From Streptomyces asoensis (GTDB lineage Bacteria > Actinomycetota > Actinomycetes > Streptomycetales > Streptomycetaceae): a stretch of 64,000 nt of DNA. The position numbers and the translations under genes are program-made. The notes under the pieces were generated by a model, which saw nothing but the letters and a program-made list of their open reading frames with translations, did not search any database and was not told the origin of the DNA. This document shows positions 28,790-37,181 of this stretch, piece by piece (position 1 is the stretch's first letter; each line of letters starts with the position of its first letter). The stretch covers positions 9,858,001-9,922,000 of the forward strand of contig NZ_CP049838.1 in NCBI RefSeq assembly GCF_013085465.1, written 5' to 3'.

Positions 28790-29023
28790 ATGCGCTTGTC
28801 AGCTGACGGAGCCACGCCGACCTCGCGGTTGGTGCTGGTGAAGAACCTCGAGACTGACGACGGGTATGCCTTCGAGCTGGCGAGCCCGATCTTCCTGGCT
28901 ATCGGTGATCGAATCGCTATCGAAGACGGCAGGCTTGTCGTCGTGCGGGCAGGGGGAGTGCGGCTGTCGCCGACCGGCGACTGGTCCACTCGTTGCGAAC
29001 CCGGATCTCCGCGCCGCCGGTAG
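28790..29023 (+). CDS. Small hypothetical protein
   Basis: 77 residues from the ATG at 28790 with a GGGAG site. The predicted strands L-V-L-V-K-N-L, A-F-E-L-A-S-P, I-G-D-R-I-A-I-E and R-L-V-V-V-R-A-G suggest a small beta barrel, somewhat like a cold-shock-size domain, though no RNA-binding motif is seen. It ends with a Pro/Arg-rich tail that may be fusion DNA. Function unknown. Confidence 0.4.
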   Translation: MRLSADGATPTSRLVLVKNLETDDGYAFELASPIFLAIGDRIAIEDGRLVVVRAGGVRLSPTGDWSTRCEPGSPRRR

Positions 29024-29087
29024 AAGCCGCTACTCGAACGATGCGTCGTATTTGATCACCCGGTTCGGTAACCGCCGTACACGGAAG

Positions 29088-29146
29088 CGGCCTTCGTCTG
29101 AACATGTGCTCCGACCAAGGAACACACACGTCCAGCACGAAGGCCG
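29088..29146. repeat. Inverted repeat around an IS-like end
   Basis: CGGCCTTCGT (29088-29097) and ACGAAGGCCG (29137-29146) are exact reverse complements 39 bases apart. The DNA around it has no gene. It could be the ends of a very small decayed insertion element or a stem-loop. Confidence 0.5.
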
Positions 29147-29165
29147 TGAGGATGAGTCTGCCGCA

Positions 29166-29354
29166 TCACGATGCCCGGCGAGAGGTCACCCTGCCGAGGT
29201 CCACCACGATCCGCGACGCCTGTGCCATGCCGTCCCCGGACAGCAGGGCGTTGCTGAAGACGTTTCTGACGTCGTGGTCGATCTTGCCCTGCACGATGAC
29301 GACGCGCACGCCGTCAACCATGCGGTGGACGACGGAGAACCGGTAGTTTGCCAC
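29166..29354 (-). pseudogene. STAS-domain anti-sigma-factor antagonist, N-terminal fragment
   Basis: Minus-strand frame reads Y-R-F-S-V-V-H-R, then V-R-V-V-I-V-Q-G-K-I-D-H-D-V and R-I-V-V-D-L-G-R-V-T before a short unrelated end. This is the first half of a SpoIIAA-like STAS domain. The phosphorylatable serine segment (usually M-D-S-S-G) that should follow is missing, so the protein could not switch and is broken. Confidence 0.55.
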
Positions 29355-29557
29355 CGTGCGCTGACCCGCACACCGAACGGGGCGAGCGGTCGCGGCCTGT
29401 CTACGGACTGGGTACCGACCTTTTCGGCTGGCTGCCTGCCGCGAGATGCGTCATCGCCTCTGCCAACCAGACGATGCGGAAACCGGGCGAGCCCCGCGTG
29501 GCTTCGTCCTGGAGGCTGGACCTGCACTCCACACCACCCCCGGCCTGAATTCCGTTC

Positions 29558-31087
29558 TCACCGGGGTACTGCAAGCACCTCGGCAGCTCCTGCTGCCTGC
29601 CGCAGACTCTCGGTGGGGTGAGGCAAGCTGTCGAGCATGGCTTTGCCCGTCTTGAAGGCTTCTTGGGCCACCTCGTGAAGACCGAGCGGCACAGCAGCCT
29701 GTGTGATGAGGAAATGTTCCTCGGTGATCCGCAGCCCCAGTCCGAGATCTCGCCAGGTGGTGGTCGGGCAGAGTGGTTGCGGCAGACCGAAATCGAGCGC
29801 CAGCTGATCGGTAGGCGGCGGTGGCGGCGGGCCGTCGAGTACGGTCACTGCCTTCTGAAGGGACTGCCAGGCTGCCTCGACCTTGCCGCTGCGGCGTTGC
29901 AATGAGGCGAGGTCGGCAAGGGCCGTGCCGCGCATGCCGGTGTCCTCCTGTAGGGATGCGTACAGGCGGCGTGCCCGGGTGGCCTGTCCGAGGTCTCCGA
30001 GGGCTTCGAGTTCGCGGGCCAGAGCCCCGAGCAGGATCGCATCGCGTGGGCCCGTGTTGTCGAGCATGCGTATGAGCGCGGAACGGGCCAGTTCGTTCAT
30101 CCCCTGGCGGCGGGCCAGCGCCGCCCAGGTGAAGTCGTCCTCGTCGTCGGGATCCTGGCCGTAGTTCGACGAGTCGAAGTCGGCCGCCCACTGGGAGAGT
30201 GCTCGTGAGGAGCCAGGGAAACCGCCGAGCAAGAAGTGGACATCGGCGTTGGCTTCCCGCAGGGCCTGAAGCAGGAGGTAGTCCTCCGTCTTGCCGTGCA
30301 GGGCGACCAGGACGGCGACGAGGCGGAGTTCCTCGGTGGCGCCGCTGCGGGCCTCGTGCTGCAGGAGTTTGCGCAGGAGCTGCAAGTCCCCCGACTGTCG
30401 GTCGTACTGGGCTGCGCGCAGGACGGCGGCACGCCGTATCGGGTCGGTCGCGATCTCGTCCCAGCAGGAGTGGTCGGCCCGCATCCGGACCAGATCAGCC
30501 CGGCCTTGAGCGAGGACCGCTTGCCAGAGCGGCGGACGCCGAAGGCGGTCCAACAACTCGTACGCACAGCCTTCGTCCGCGTTCAGCAGGAGGAACTCGG
30601 GCTCGGTCCGCAGAAGGGATTTCTGGAGCCTCCGCAGGATTTCCCGCCTGGGGAGCTGGCGCAGACCCAGTTCGCTGAGCAGCCTGCTGCGATCAGCGTC
30701 GAGTTCGGGGCCGTAGGAGCTCCGGATCTCGTCCTCGGTCCGGGTGAAGAGCTCTTCCAGCACGTCGTCATCGGCCTGGAGATCGAGATCGGTGTAGTCG
30801 TGCCAGCCGGGCAGACCGAAGAGGATCTCCAGAGCCTCGTCCATGCTGGTGCCGATGAGGCCGGCTTGACCCTCGGAGCTCGCATACAGCACCGCCCCGC
30901 CGGCACACGCGAAATAGGTTCCACCGGTGTCATCGCCCGCCACTGCCTCCAAAGGCGCTCCGCTCGCCAGACGGACCGCCTCAACGTGCTCGGCCCGGTC
31001 AAGATCGAAATCGAAGGATCCCGCGGCCAGTCGCGCCAGATCAGGATGCCGGCGCAGGACAGTGAGTACGTGGTCGGGGCATTGCAT
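29558..31087 (-). CDS. Large conserved cytoplasmic protein of unknown function
   Basis: 509 residues from the ATG at 31087. No signal peptide or membrane helix is seen. The first 105 residues form an alpha/beta domain (L-A-S-G-A-P-L-E-A-V-A-G-D, then T-Y-F-A-C-A-G-G-A-V-L-Y-A-S-S-E-G-Q) reminiscent of SUKH/SMI1-type domains. From about 110 onward it is helical, with an L-A-R-R-Q-G-M-N-E-L-A-R-S-A-L repeat-like series and A-L-A-R-E-L-E-A-L-G-D-L-G-Q-A-T-R-A-R near 375, resembling TPR/HEAT-like scaffolds. The SUKH comparison hints at an immunity role, but this is weak. It appears to stand alone. Confidence 0.65.
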   Translation of the reverse strand: MQCPDHVLTVLRRHPDLARLAAGSFDFDLDRAEHVEAVRLASGAPLEAVAGDDTGGTYFACAGGAVLYASSEGQAGLIGTSMDEALEILFGLPGWHDYTDLDLQADDDVLEELFTRTEDEIRSSYGPELDADRSRLLSELGLRQLPRREILRRLQKSLLRTEPEFLLLNADEGCAYELLDRLRRPPLWQAVLAQGRADLVRMRADHSCWDEIATDPIRRAAVLRAAQYDRQSGDLQLLRKLLQHEARSGATEELRLVAVLVALHGKTEDYLLLQALREANADVHFLLGGFPGSSRALSQWAADFDSSNYGQDPDDEDDFTWAALARRQGMNELARSALIRMLDNTGPRDAILLGALARELEALGDLGQATRARRLYASLQEDTGMRGTALADLASLQRRSGKVEAAWQSLQKAVTVLDGPPPPPPTDQLALDFGLPQPLCPTTTWRDLGLGLRITEEHFLITQAAVPLGLHEVAQEAFKTGKAMLDSLPHPTESLRQAAGAAEVLAVPR

Positions 31088-31312
31088 GGCCGGACCGTAA
31101 CAGCCGCCGCTGACACGAGATGGTGCACGGCCTCAGCAACGGAGGGCTTCCTCAGCAGAACTGGCGGGACACCGAACACCACGAAACCCCGCCCACAACT
31201 TCGGCTCCGCGGCTCAGCCAGGCGGCAGGTTCGGGCGGGGCCCGGCTACTCAGGACGATCTGGGTACTCGCGCCCAAGCGGAACACGGTGCCCGCTGCCT
31301 AGCATCCGGAGT

Positions 31313-31663
31313 ATGAGTTCCGTTGAGCAGACAGCCGGGTCGAGCGAACAGCTGACGGCACGTCAGCAGCACAGAGTCACGACATCGTTTGTGCTGGGCG
31401 CTGCCGCCGTCGCGATGATGATGTGCCCGTTTCTGCCTGCCTGGGTCCCGAACGGGGTGCGCTTTTTTCCCGTGTACTTCATCGTGCCCGCGGGGATCGG
31501 GGCGGTCGTCTCCGGCCTCGTCGCGCTGAGCGGGGCGCGGGGCCAGGAGGATGCGGCTCCCTCCCGGGTGCGGGCGGGAGCCGCACTCGGCACGACGGCC
31601 GTTGTGCTGTCGCTGGCCGTGATCGTCTGGGCGGTCTGGGCGCTGAACCAGGCTTACCAGTAG
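31313..31663 (+). CDS. Small three-helix membrane protein (DUF4190-like)
   Basis: 116 residues from the ATG at 31313. Residues 1-22 are a soluble Ser/Gln-rich head. Hydrophobic helices lie at about 24-45, 51-73 and 90-112, with an acidic loop (R-G-Q-E-D-A-A-P-S) between the second and third. The pattern resembles DUF4190 proteins. No partner gene is adjacent. Function unknown. Confidence 0.65.
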   Translation: MSSVEQTAGSSEQLTARQQHRVTTSFVLGAAAVAMMMCPFLPAWVPNGVRFFPVYFIVPAGIGAVVSGLVALSGARGQEDAAPSRVRAGAALGTTAVVLSLAVIVWAVWALNQAYQ

Positions 31664-31764
31664 AGGCCGAGTACGCAGCCCGGGAGCTGGCGGGCTACTA
31701 CAGGCCGGGGCCGCAGGCGTTGTCCTGCCGTGTCCTGCCAACGGTCTGTGACGTTGCCTTGATC

Positions 31765-31897
31765 ATGGACAGCTACGAGCACCTTGACCTTGATGAGATC
31801 GACTTCGCCCGTGGAGCACGACACCGAGCGGTTGCGCCTGCTGACGCTGGACGAGGCGTACGAGCTGATCCAAGTGCTGCGCACAGCCGCTGAGGAA
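31765..31897 (+). pseudogene. DUF6417-like gene, truncated with frameshift
   Basis: Begins M-D-S-Y-E-H-L-D-L-D-E-I-D-F-A, a characteristic DUF6417 opening, from the ATG at 31765. One base is out of register at about 31811. The next frame continues P-V-E-H-D-T-E-R-L-R-L-L-T-L-D-E-A-Y-E-L-I-Q-V-L-R-T, as expected for the family. It is then cut by the lamin-tail fragment at about 31897. Function of the family is unknown. Confidence 0.55.
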
Positions 31898-31898
31898 G

Positions 31899-32237
31899 GT
31901 GCAGTACGACTCCCCGGGGTGCGACACCCGCTCCAACCGGTCGCTGAACAGCGAGTGGGTGGAACTGACCAACACCACCCGCAACGCCGTCAACCTCAAC
32001 GGCTGGACCCTGAGGGACGAGTCCGGGCACAAGTACACGTTCGACCACTACCGCCTGGCCGGCCGCGCCACGGTCCGGATTCACACCGGTGAGGGACGTG
32101 ACACCCGCACCGACCTCTATCAGGACCGCCGTGCCTACGTGTGGAACAACGACCACGACACCGCCACCCTGCGCAACGACCACGGCCGCTTCGTCGACGA
32201 CCAGTCATGGGGCCATCGCCGCGGCGGCCGCCACTGA
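31899..32237 (+). CDS. Lamin-tail-domain protein lacking its signal peptide
   Basis: 112 residues from a GTG at 31899 preceded by GAGGAAG. It is almost only a lamin-tail domain: E-W-V-E-L-T-N-T-T, then N-L-N-G-W-T-L-R-D-E-S-G-H-K-Y and Y-V-W-N-N-D-H-D-T-A-T-L. In Streptomyces this domain is normally secreted, with a signal peptide and a spacer before it. Here the upstream part is replaced by DUF6417 relic, so it probably is a decapitated copy that may or may not be translated. A strong hairpin follows it. Confidence 0.55.
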   Translation: MQYDSPGCDTRSNRSLNSEWVELTNTTRNAVNLNGWTLRDESGHKYTFDHYRLAGRATVRIHTGEGRDTRTDLYQDRRAYVWNNDHDTATLRNDHGRFVDDQSWGHRRGGRH

Positions 32238-32298
32238 CCCACCACACATCCTGCTTGCGGTTGGATGCCGCGCGGCGGCTGCGGCAGACAGGACACTC

Positions 32299-32337
32299 GG
32301 CGGCGCGCCCACCCCTTCCAAGGGTGGGCGCGCCGCC
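32299..32337. terminator. Strong two-way hairpin
   Basis: 16-bp perfect inverted repeat (GGCGGCGCGCCCACCC / GGGTGGGCGCGCCGCC) with a 7-base loop CTTCCAA. It lies between the convergent lamin-tail gene and HNH relic, so it probably stops transcription from both sides. Confidence 0.75.
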
Positions 32338-32359
32338 TGGCGCTATGTGCCGGCCGGGG

Positions 32360-32560
32360 TCACTGCGGTGCCTGCTCGTAGGTGACGGTGGCGTCCGGGC
32401 AGACTTCCGTGAGGTGGGTCAGGGCGTCGCGTTCGGCCGGGCCCGCGCAGCTGCCAGCGCAGCTTGGTCGCCACCCAGGCGGTCGCGTACTCGCAGCGGA
32501 AGGCTTCGACGGGCAGCCAGTCCGCGGGGTTCATCCCCAGCGACTGACCGAGCCACCCCC
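32360..32560 (-). pseudogene. Secreted HNH nuclease (DUF1524-type), C-terminal fragment
   Basis: The minus strand reads S-L-G-M-N-P-A-D-W-L-P, then F-R-C-E-Y-A-T-A-W-V-A-T-K-L-R-W-Q-L, which is the tail of actinomycete HNH/DUF1524 nucleases with N-P-x-x-W and the C-x-Y-x-x-x-W segment. A one-base slip at about 32452 moves the end into another frame (L-T-H-L-T-E-V-C-P-D). The HNH catalytic part is missing. Confidence 0.55.
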
Positions 32561-32575
32561 GGCCGCCCCCTGAAC

Positions 32576-32835
32576 GACGCCCTAGTGCTGAACGCCCTTC
32601 GGCGGAGCGACGAGATCCGCTCCACCGAAGGGCCTCGTCCCCTCCCCCCGCCGAGGTCGACGAGGAGGAACTCGCCGCCGCCCTCCACCTCATCGAGGCC
32701 CGCACCGTCGACATGCTCGACGACGTCCCCGACCACTACGCACAAGCCCTCGCCGACGTGGTCGACGCCAAGCTGCACGCCCGCGACCTCGCCGGGCCGC
32801 CCGAGGTCTGGCGCCCCCAACTGGTCGACCTGTGT
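32576..32835 (+). pseudogene. Second Ku fragment, C-terminal part with frameshift
   Basis: It reads D-A-L-V-L-N-A-L-R-R-S-D-E-I-R-S, then, after a one-base slip at about 32645, A-E-V-D-E-E-E-L-A-A-A-L-H-L-I-E and Q-A-L-A-D-V-V-D-A-K. It ends at P-Q-L-V-D-L, the same point where the Ku relic at 26870 continues into its tail. The N-terminus is missing. The two fragments are in opposite orientations and differ in sequence, so they derive from different Ku genes. Confidence 0.65.
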
Positions 32836-32851
32836 GAGCCGCGCGAAGCGT

Positions 32852-33493
32852 TCAGCGGTAGAGCACCTTCGAGGACGTGTAGTTCATGCTTCCGACGCCG
32901 GTGTAGTTGCCGACGTGGGTCCAGCGCTCCTGGCAGTTGGACCAGCGCTGGTAGCGCTTGACGGCCCAGGTCTGCTTCCAGATGCCGCGCTTGGCGATGA
33001 ACATGCTGCGGGCCGGGATGGTGTAGGTGATGGCTTCGGCGGTGCTGATGCTGGCGGACAGCTCGAGCTCGAAGCCCTTCATGGTGGAGCTTTTCTGCTT
33101 GTTCTTCTTGTTGATCTTCGCCCTTGCCTTCCTCTGAATGCTGGGCAGGGAGGGCAGGTCGCCGGTGAGCATGCCGCGGGCGGAGTAGATCTGGGTGAAG
33201 GTGAACTGGTGCTGCTGCTGGGTGGATGCGCCGTTACGCCAGGTGATTTTCTCAGGGGCGCTGTTCCAACCCTCGCGGATCAGGATGGGTGTGACGCGGT
33301 CGACGGGCTGGCACGTGTCCCCGCTCTTTGTCTTCGTACCGGCGAGGGCGACATGGTCGGAGGTGCCGCCCTGTTCGGAGGCGGCGGTGAATACGTCGGT
33401 GACGGAGGTGCCGGCGACGACGCCGGCAACCAGACCGCCAGCGAGTACGGCGATGATCAGTGGCCGGGTCTTGCGGTCTTTGACAGCAGACAT
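32852..33493 (-). CDS. Secreted protein of unknown function
   Basis: 213 residues from the ATG at 33493. A short basic start (K-D-R-K-T-R) and a hydrophobic helix at about 11-30 (L-I-I-A-V-L-A-G-G-L-V-A-G-V-V-A) form a signal peptide. The mature part is rich in S, T, K and Q, has cysteines near residues 60 and 190, a lysine cluster (K-I-N-K-K-N-K-Q-K), and W-T-H-V-G-N-Y-T-G near its end. The predicted strands suggest a beta-rich exported protein. I do not recognise the family. The gene ends where a Ku relic on the other strand stops. Confidence 0.65.
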   Translation of the reverse strand: MSAVKDRKTRPLIIAVLAGGLVAGVVAGTSVTDVFTAASEQGGTSDHVALAGTKTKSGDTCQPVDRVTPILIREGWNSAPEKITWRNGASTQQQHQFTFTQIYSARGMLTGDLPSLPSIQRKARAKINKKNKQKSSTMKGFELELSASISTAEAITYTIPARSMFIAKRGIWKQTWAVKRYQRWSNCQERWTHVGNYTGVGSMNYTSSKVLYR

Positions 33494-33910
33494 GCGGATG
33501 CTCCCTCAAGGAATGAGTTGGTGATGCGGCACCCCTGGGCTGGCGCCTCGGGGTGGGCCGTGTGAACGGCTGCTCGCCGCGGTCGTCGACACCGGCAAAT
33601 GGCGAGAGAAGACGTGGCGGCCCCGGATGCGCTTCGACGTCTGGCGTCATCCCGGTGGGCCGGTCGATGGCAAAAGCGTGCCGGGCGGGGTCAGCGGTGG
33701 GCAACGTATTACGGCGTCTGGGACAGTCCCGAGTCGTCTATGCAGGTCATAGGCGGTTCCCGGGGGCGGGACACCGCCCTTTCACCAAGGCGCCGCGGGG
33801 CGTGGACAGGCCGGGACTGTCCTGGACGCCCGAAGATCTAGCGGGACACCGACACAGCGAAACAGCCTCCTTTCAGGGCCGCGAAATCCCGGCCCACGAA
33901 GGAGGTTGTG
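33494..33910 (+). promoter_or_regulatory. Leader of the NlpC/P60 gene, with a hairpin that covers the ribosome site
   Basis: No gene lies here apart from a possible relic frame near 33565-33730. Just before the hydrolase start, CCTCCTT (33866-33872) can pair with AAGGAGG (33899-33905), which is the ribosome-binding site. A second stem GGGCCG (33876-33881) / CGGCCC (33890-33895) fits inside it. The nested stems would hide the site and could act as a thermosensor, ligand-controlled leader or binding site for a trans-acting factor. I could not match it to the c-di-AMP leader often seen before such genes. Confidence 0.5.
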
Positions 33911-34906
33911 ATGACACTGCCTACCCTGCTCCCGTCTCAGCGGCAGACCGCCAAGAAGCAGGCCCCCAGGAAGCAGACATCGAAGAAGGAGCCCCGGCCC
34001 GCGCCGGCGTCGCACCGCAGGCCGCGCACCCCCGGCCCGGGCAGGAGAAAGACCCACCGCGTCGTGTCAGGCGTGGCGGGGCTGGCCGTGGCGTTCGTGC
34101 TGTCGCTGCTGGCGGGCATGCTGCTGGCCGTGCACGGTCCGTCGGGATCACCGGCGGCCGACGGGCCATCGGTCACGCTCCAGCCGGAGACGCCTGCCGC
34201 GCCCGAGCCCACGCCGGCGAAGCCGGCCGAGCCGACGAAGCCCGCCGAGAACGGCACGGCGGAAGCCAGGCCCGTGAAGGCCAAGAAGGTCGCGCTGCGG
34301 TCCGGTGACACGCTCTGGGAGCTGGCCCGCACGCACGGCACGAGCGTGAAGGTACTGCAGCGGCTCAACGACCTGGGCTCGTCGACGCTGATCTACGCCG
34401 GGCAGGCGCTGAACGTGCCCGCCACACCGGACTCCGCCGGCTCGGCGCGACGGCCGTCGGCGGCCGCGCCCGCAGAGGACGGGCAGCCCAGCGCGACGCC
34501 CGCGGACAACCCCGCCAAGACGGACAAGACCGCTAAGACCGCCAAGCGGGACCAGTCGGCGCCGAGTGCCGTCATCGCCTACGCCCGGGCGCAGGTCGGC
34601 AAGCCCTACATCTGGGGCGGCACCGGCCCCGGCGGCTTCGACTGTTCCGGCCTGGTGATGCGGGCCTGGGAGACGGCCGGGGTGAAGCTGCCGCGCACCA
34701 CCTGGAACCAGATCCACGCCGGCAGCGCCACCACCCGGAACCGCTTGGTGCCCGGTGACCTCGTCCTGTCCTACAGCGGTGGCCACGTCGGGCTGTACAT
34801 CGGCAATGGACAGATCATTCACGCCCCCAAGCCCGGCACCACCATCACCGCCGCTCCCCTGCCCGACCCCAGCGTTGTCACCGCCTACCGCCACATACAT
34901 CTGTGA
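33911..34906 (+). CDS. LysM and NlpC/P60 cell-wall hydrolase
   Basis: 331 residues from the ATG at 33911 (an overlapping GTG at 33908 is too close to the AGGAGG). Basic, Pro-rich N-terminal tail (1-50), one membrane helix (51-73), a Pro/Glu/Ala linker, a LysM domain (126-170) that binds peptidoglycan, a second linker, and an NlpC/P60 domain (215-331). The catalytic triad is C245 in F-D-C-S-G-L, H292 in G-H-V-G-L-Y and H304 in I-I-H-A-P. It should cut gamma-D-Glu-diaminopimelate or related bonds in peptidoglycan. The long basic cytoplasmic head is unusual. Its ribosome site is covered by a hairpin. Confidence 0.9.
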   Translation: MTLPTLLPSQRQTAKKQAPRKQTSKKEPRPAPASHRRPRTPGPGRRKTHRVVSGVAGLAVAFVLSLLAGMLLAVHGPSGSPAADGPSVTLQPETPAAPEPTPAKPAEPTKPAENGTAEARPVKAKKVALRSGDTLWELARTHGTSVKVLQRLNDLGSSTLIYAGQALNVPATPDSAGSARRPSAAAPAEDGQPSATPADNPAKTDKTAKTAKRDQSAPSAVIAYARAQVGKPYIWGGTGPGGFDCSGLVMRAWETAGVKLPRTTWNQIHAGSATTRNRLVPGDLVLSYSGGHVGLYIGNGQIIHAPKPGTTITAAPLPDPSVVTAYRHIHL

Positions 34907-35054
34907 ACGATTCAAAAGGCAGTGCAGATGACGCGACTCAAGCGGCTGACAGCACCCTGTCCGCACAGGCGGCCGAACAACGACGGAGAACAGCCCTCAT
35001 GCACACATCAATGACCTTTAAGCTTCCTTGTACACACGGGACAAGGGAGCGGTG

Positions 35055-36314
35055 ATGGGACGGGGGCCGGATCCGGCAGCGGCGCACAGCCCTGCGGAGT
35101 TCATGGAATTCATGCGGCAGTTACGCCGCTGGGCGGACCTGAGCTACCGACAGCTGGAGCGCAACGCCACCGACGCCGGCGACGTCCTGCCGCGCGCGAC
35201 GATCTCCGCCGCCCTCGCCCGCGACGACCTCCCCCGCGAGGAACTCCTGGGCGCCTACGTGCGGGCCTGCGGCGGTGACGACGGCACGGTGTCCGCCTGG
35301 CTGGAGGCCCGCCGACACCTGGCCATGTTCGGCGCCGGAACACCGCCGCCCGTCTCCGAGGACGTCCCGCAGACCACTGCCCTCCAGGCGGATGACGACG
35401 CTCCGCAGGAAACACCGCAGGGCGGCAAGGAAGCCGCCGACGAGAAGCAGGGCACGGACACCGGCCCGGCTGACGAACCGAGCCCTGTCCCGACCAGTGC
35501 ATCGGCCACCGGCCCAGCCGACGACAGCCCTGGTCCCCCGCATGCTCAGTCGAACTGGCGACGGCAGGGCCCGATGGTCGCGATCGCTGCCTGCACCGTC
35601 GCCGGAATACTGGCCCTGGCCTTCTGGCCGCACGACAACGGCTCCGGTGACAACCGCGCGGGCGGCGCGCCCACAAGCACCCCGCCTCCCAGCACCGCGC
35701 CCAGCGACGACGCAAAGCAGCCCAGTTCCTCGCCCACTGCGAGCCGCTCGGCCACCGCCGATCCTGCGGCCTCCCCTCTCGCCTCGCCGATCGAGCAAAG
35801 AGAAACGACCCCCAGCTTCAGCCACCCCACCCCCACGCCCAAGCAGACGGGTGACTCCGCCCAACTTCCGACGGCTGGATGGACCAGCATCCACCCCGCC
35901 TCCGCCCCCTCCCGGTGCCTGACCGAGGGCCGCGAACGCAACGGCCGCACCAACCGCGAAATCGCCGTCCAGCACTCCTGCGCCGACGCCCCCCTGCCCC
36001 GCGTCTACCTCGAGAAACTGGGCGGGCAGACCTACCGCATCCAGTGGCACCACCCCGACGCCGACAAGGGCGTCGGCTGCCTCGCCGTCGACGGAGCCTC
36101 CACCTCCCCCGGCGCCCTGCTCGCACCCAGAGAATGCGCGGACAGCGACAGCCAGACGTTTCGCCTGGAAGCCGCCAGCGGCGGCTTCCGGCTCCGGCCG
36201 CTCCACAGCGGCCTGTGCATCGGATTCCTCCCCCCGGTTACCGACGGTGCCGAGGCCATGCAGACCGCATGCACCGGCACCTCCGGCCAGGCATTCAGCT
36301 TCACCGCAAGCTGA
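35055..36314 (+). CDS. HTH-domain membrane protein with a trefoil-like C-terminus
   Basis: 419 residues from the ATG at 35055 with a GGGAG site. Residues 1-85 contain a cytoplasmic XRE-like helix-turn-helix (L-S-Y-R-Q-L-E-R-N-A, then R-A-T-I-S-A-A-L-A-R). A Pro/Glu/Asp-rich linker follows, one membrane helix lies at about 177-193 (A-I-A-A-C-T-V-A-G-I-L-A-L-A-F), then a Ser/Thr/Pro stalk, and from about 285 a cysteine-containing domain with G-R-T-N-R-E-I-A-V-Q-H and Q-T-F-R-L-E, similar to ricin-type beta trefoils. This looks like a sensor joining an outside carbohydrate-binding-like domain to an inside DNA-binding-like domain. Confidence 0.7.
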   Translation: MGRGPDPAAAHSPAEFMEFMRQLRRWADLSYRQLERNATDAGDVLPRATISAALARDDLPREELLGAYVRACGGDDGTVSAWLEARRHLAMFGAGTPPPVSEDVPQTTALQADDDAPQETPQGGKEAADEKQGTDTGPADEPSPVPTSASATGPADDSPGPPHAQSNWRRQGPMVAIAACTVAGILALAFWPHDNGSGDNRAGGAPTSTPPPSTAPSDDAKQPSSSPTASRSATADPAASPLASPIEQRETTPSFSHPTPTPKQTGDSAQLPTAGWTSIHPASAPSRCLTEGRERNGRTNREIAVQHSCADAPLPRVYLEKLGGQTYRIQWHHPDADKGVGCLAVDGASTSPGALLAPRECADSDSQTFRLEAASGGFRLRPLHSGLCIGFLPPVTDGAEAMQTACTGTSGQAFSFTAS

Positions 36315-37181
36315 GGCGCGTGGGCTCGCGGATTCGGGGAGGCAGACAGGTGGCGAACCCACGCGGGCCTGCCGGACTCCCGGGACGTGCGGGGACGGGT
36401 TCGAGGTAACCGACTGGCTGACGAGCGTTTGCAGGCGCGTGACGGCTTCGCGCTGTTCAAGAAGGCCGGGGACCCCCGGGCCGAAGAACGTCCCCAGGTC
36501 GGAACATGACGGCCGTTCCGTGACGCCCGATTCGCCCTGGCTACCGGCCGGTCAGTTGCCCTCTGGTGTCCGAGCTGGGATTCCGGGGCCCACTACGGCT
36601 GTTCGTCCGCCTCAGACGGTCGCGGACGGTCGCGGCGGCCGCGAAGGCGCGCGGCACCCCAGGCAGAAGCGGTGGGGACCAGAGCAGCGCCGAGACTGCC
36701 GAGGAATTCGGGCAGCGAGGCGCGAAGGAGCTCGTACATGAAAGACCGGGACACGCCGAAGGACCCCCGAGCGCGCCCGTCTTCTCTCTGTACGAAGTGG
36801 TGTGCGTCCGACCGTGTTTGCCCCCGGGGTCTCGGGGCGTTTGTGGGTGTGTATGTGGGTGGGTGGCGGCCCGGACTCTCGGCTGGGACGGCGTTCCAGC
36901 CGAGAGTCCGGGTGAGGTCGGCCGTATCGGAGTATGCCGCCCCACCGGACCAGCCAGACACGCCCCCTCTCCCGCCGGGCCCTCCGGCGGCCCCGGCTCA
37001 CTCCCCAGCCGCAGCGCCGGCGAACCGCCTGTCGGACCGCACGGAAGATTTCAGTGAGTGGGGCTGTGAGCTGGGCACTGAAATCCTCCCTGCGGCGACT
37101 CATGGCGGTTCGGACGCACCGGTTGCTTCAGTAGTCCGGTGGCTGCGGCGTTCTGTCGGCCCTGGCCGTGGGAGTGCTGGG
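36315..37181. other. 867-base spacer with strong inverted repeats
   Basis: No coding frame with recognisable features. It contains a perfect 17-bp inverted repeat (36870-36886 and 36896-36912, loop of 9) and a perfect 10-bp pair GATTTCAGTG / CACTGAAATC (37047-37056 and 37076-37085). A GT-rich run lies at 36838-36866. The region may hold a non-coding RNA or IS relics. Confidence 0.6.
36870..36912. repeat. Perfect 17-bp inverted repeat
   Basis: Left arm starts CCCGGACTCTCGGCTGG and the right arm is its exact reverse complement; the loop is GACGGCGTT. No gene ends within 500 bases, so it is not an obvious terminator. Confidence 0.8.

Noticed and set aside
33776..33910. c-di-AMP (ydaO) riboswitch before the NlpC/P60 gene
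   Set aside because: The context fits, but I could not find the conserved core; only the simple nested stems are supported.
36391..36420. tRNA-like GGTTCGAGG segment
   Set aside because: No matching acceptor or anticodon stems could be drawn around it.
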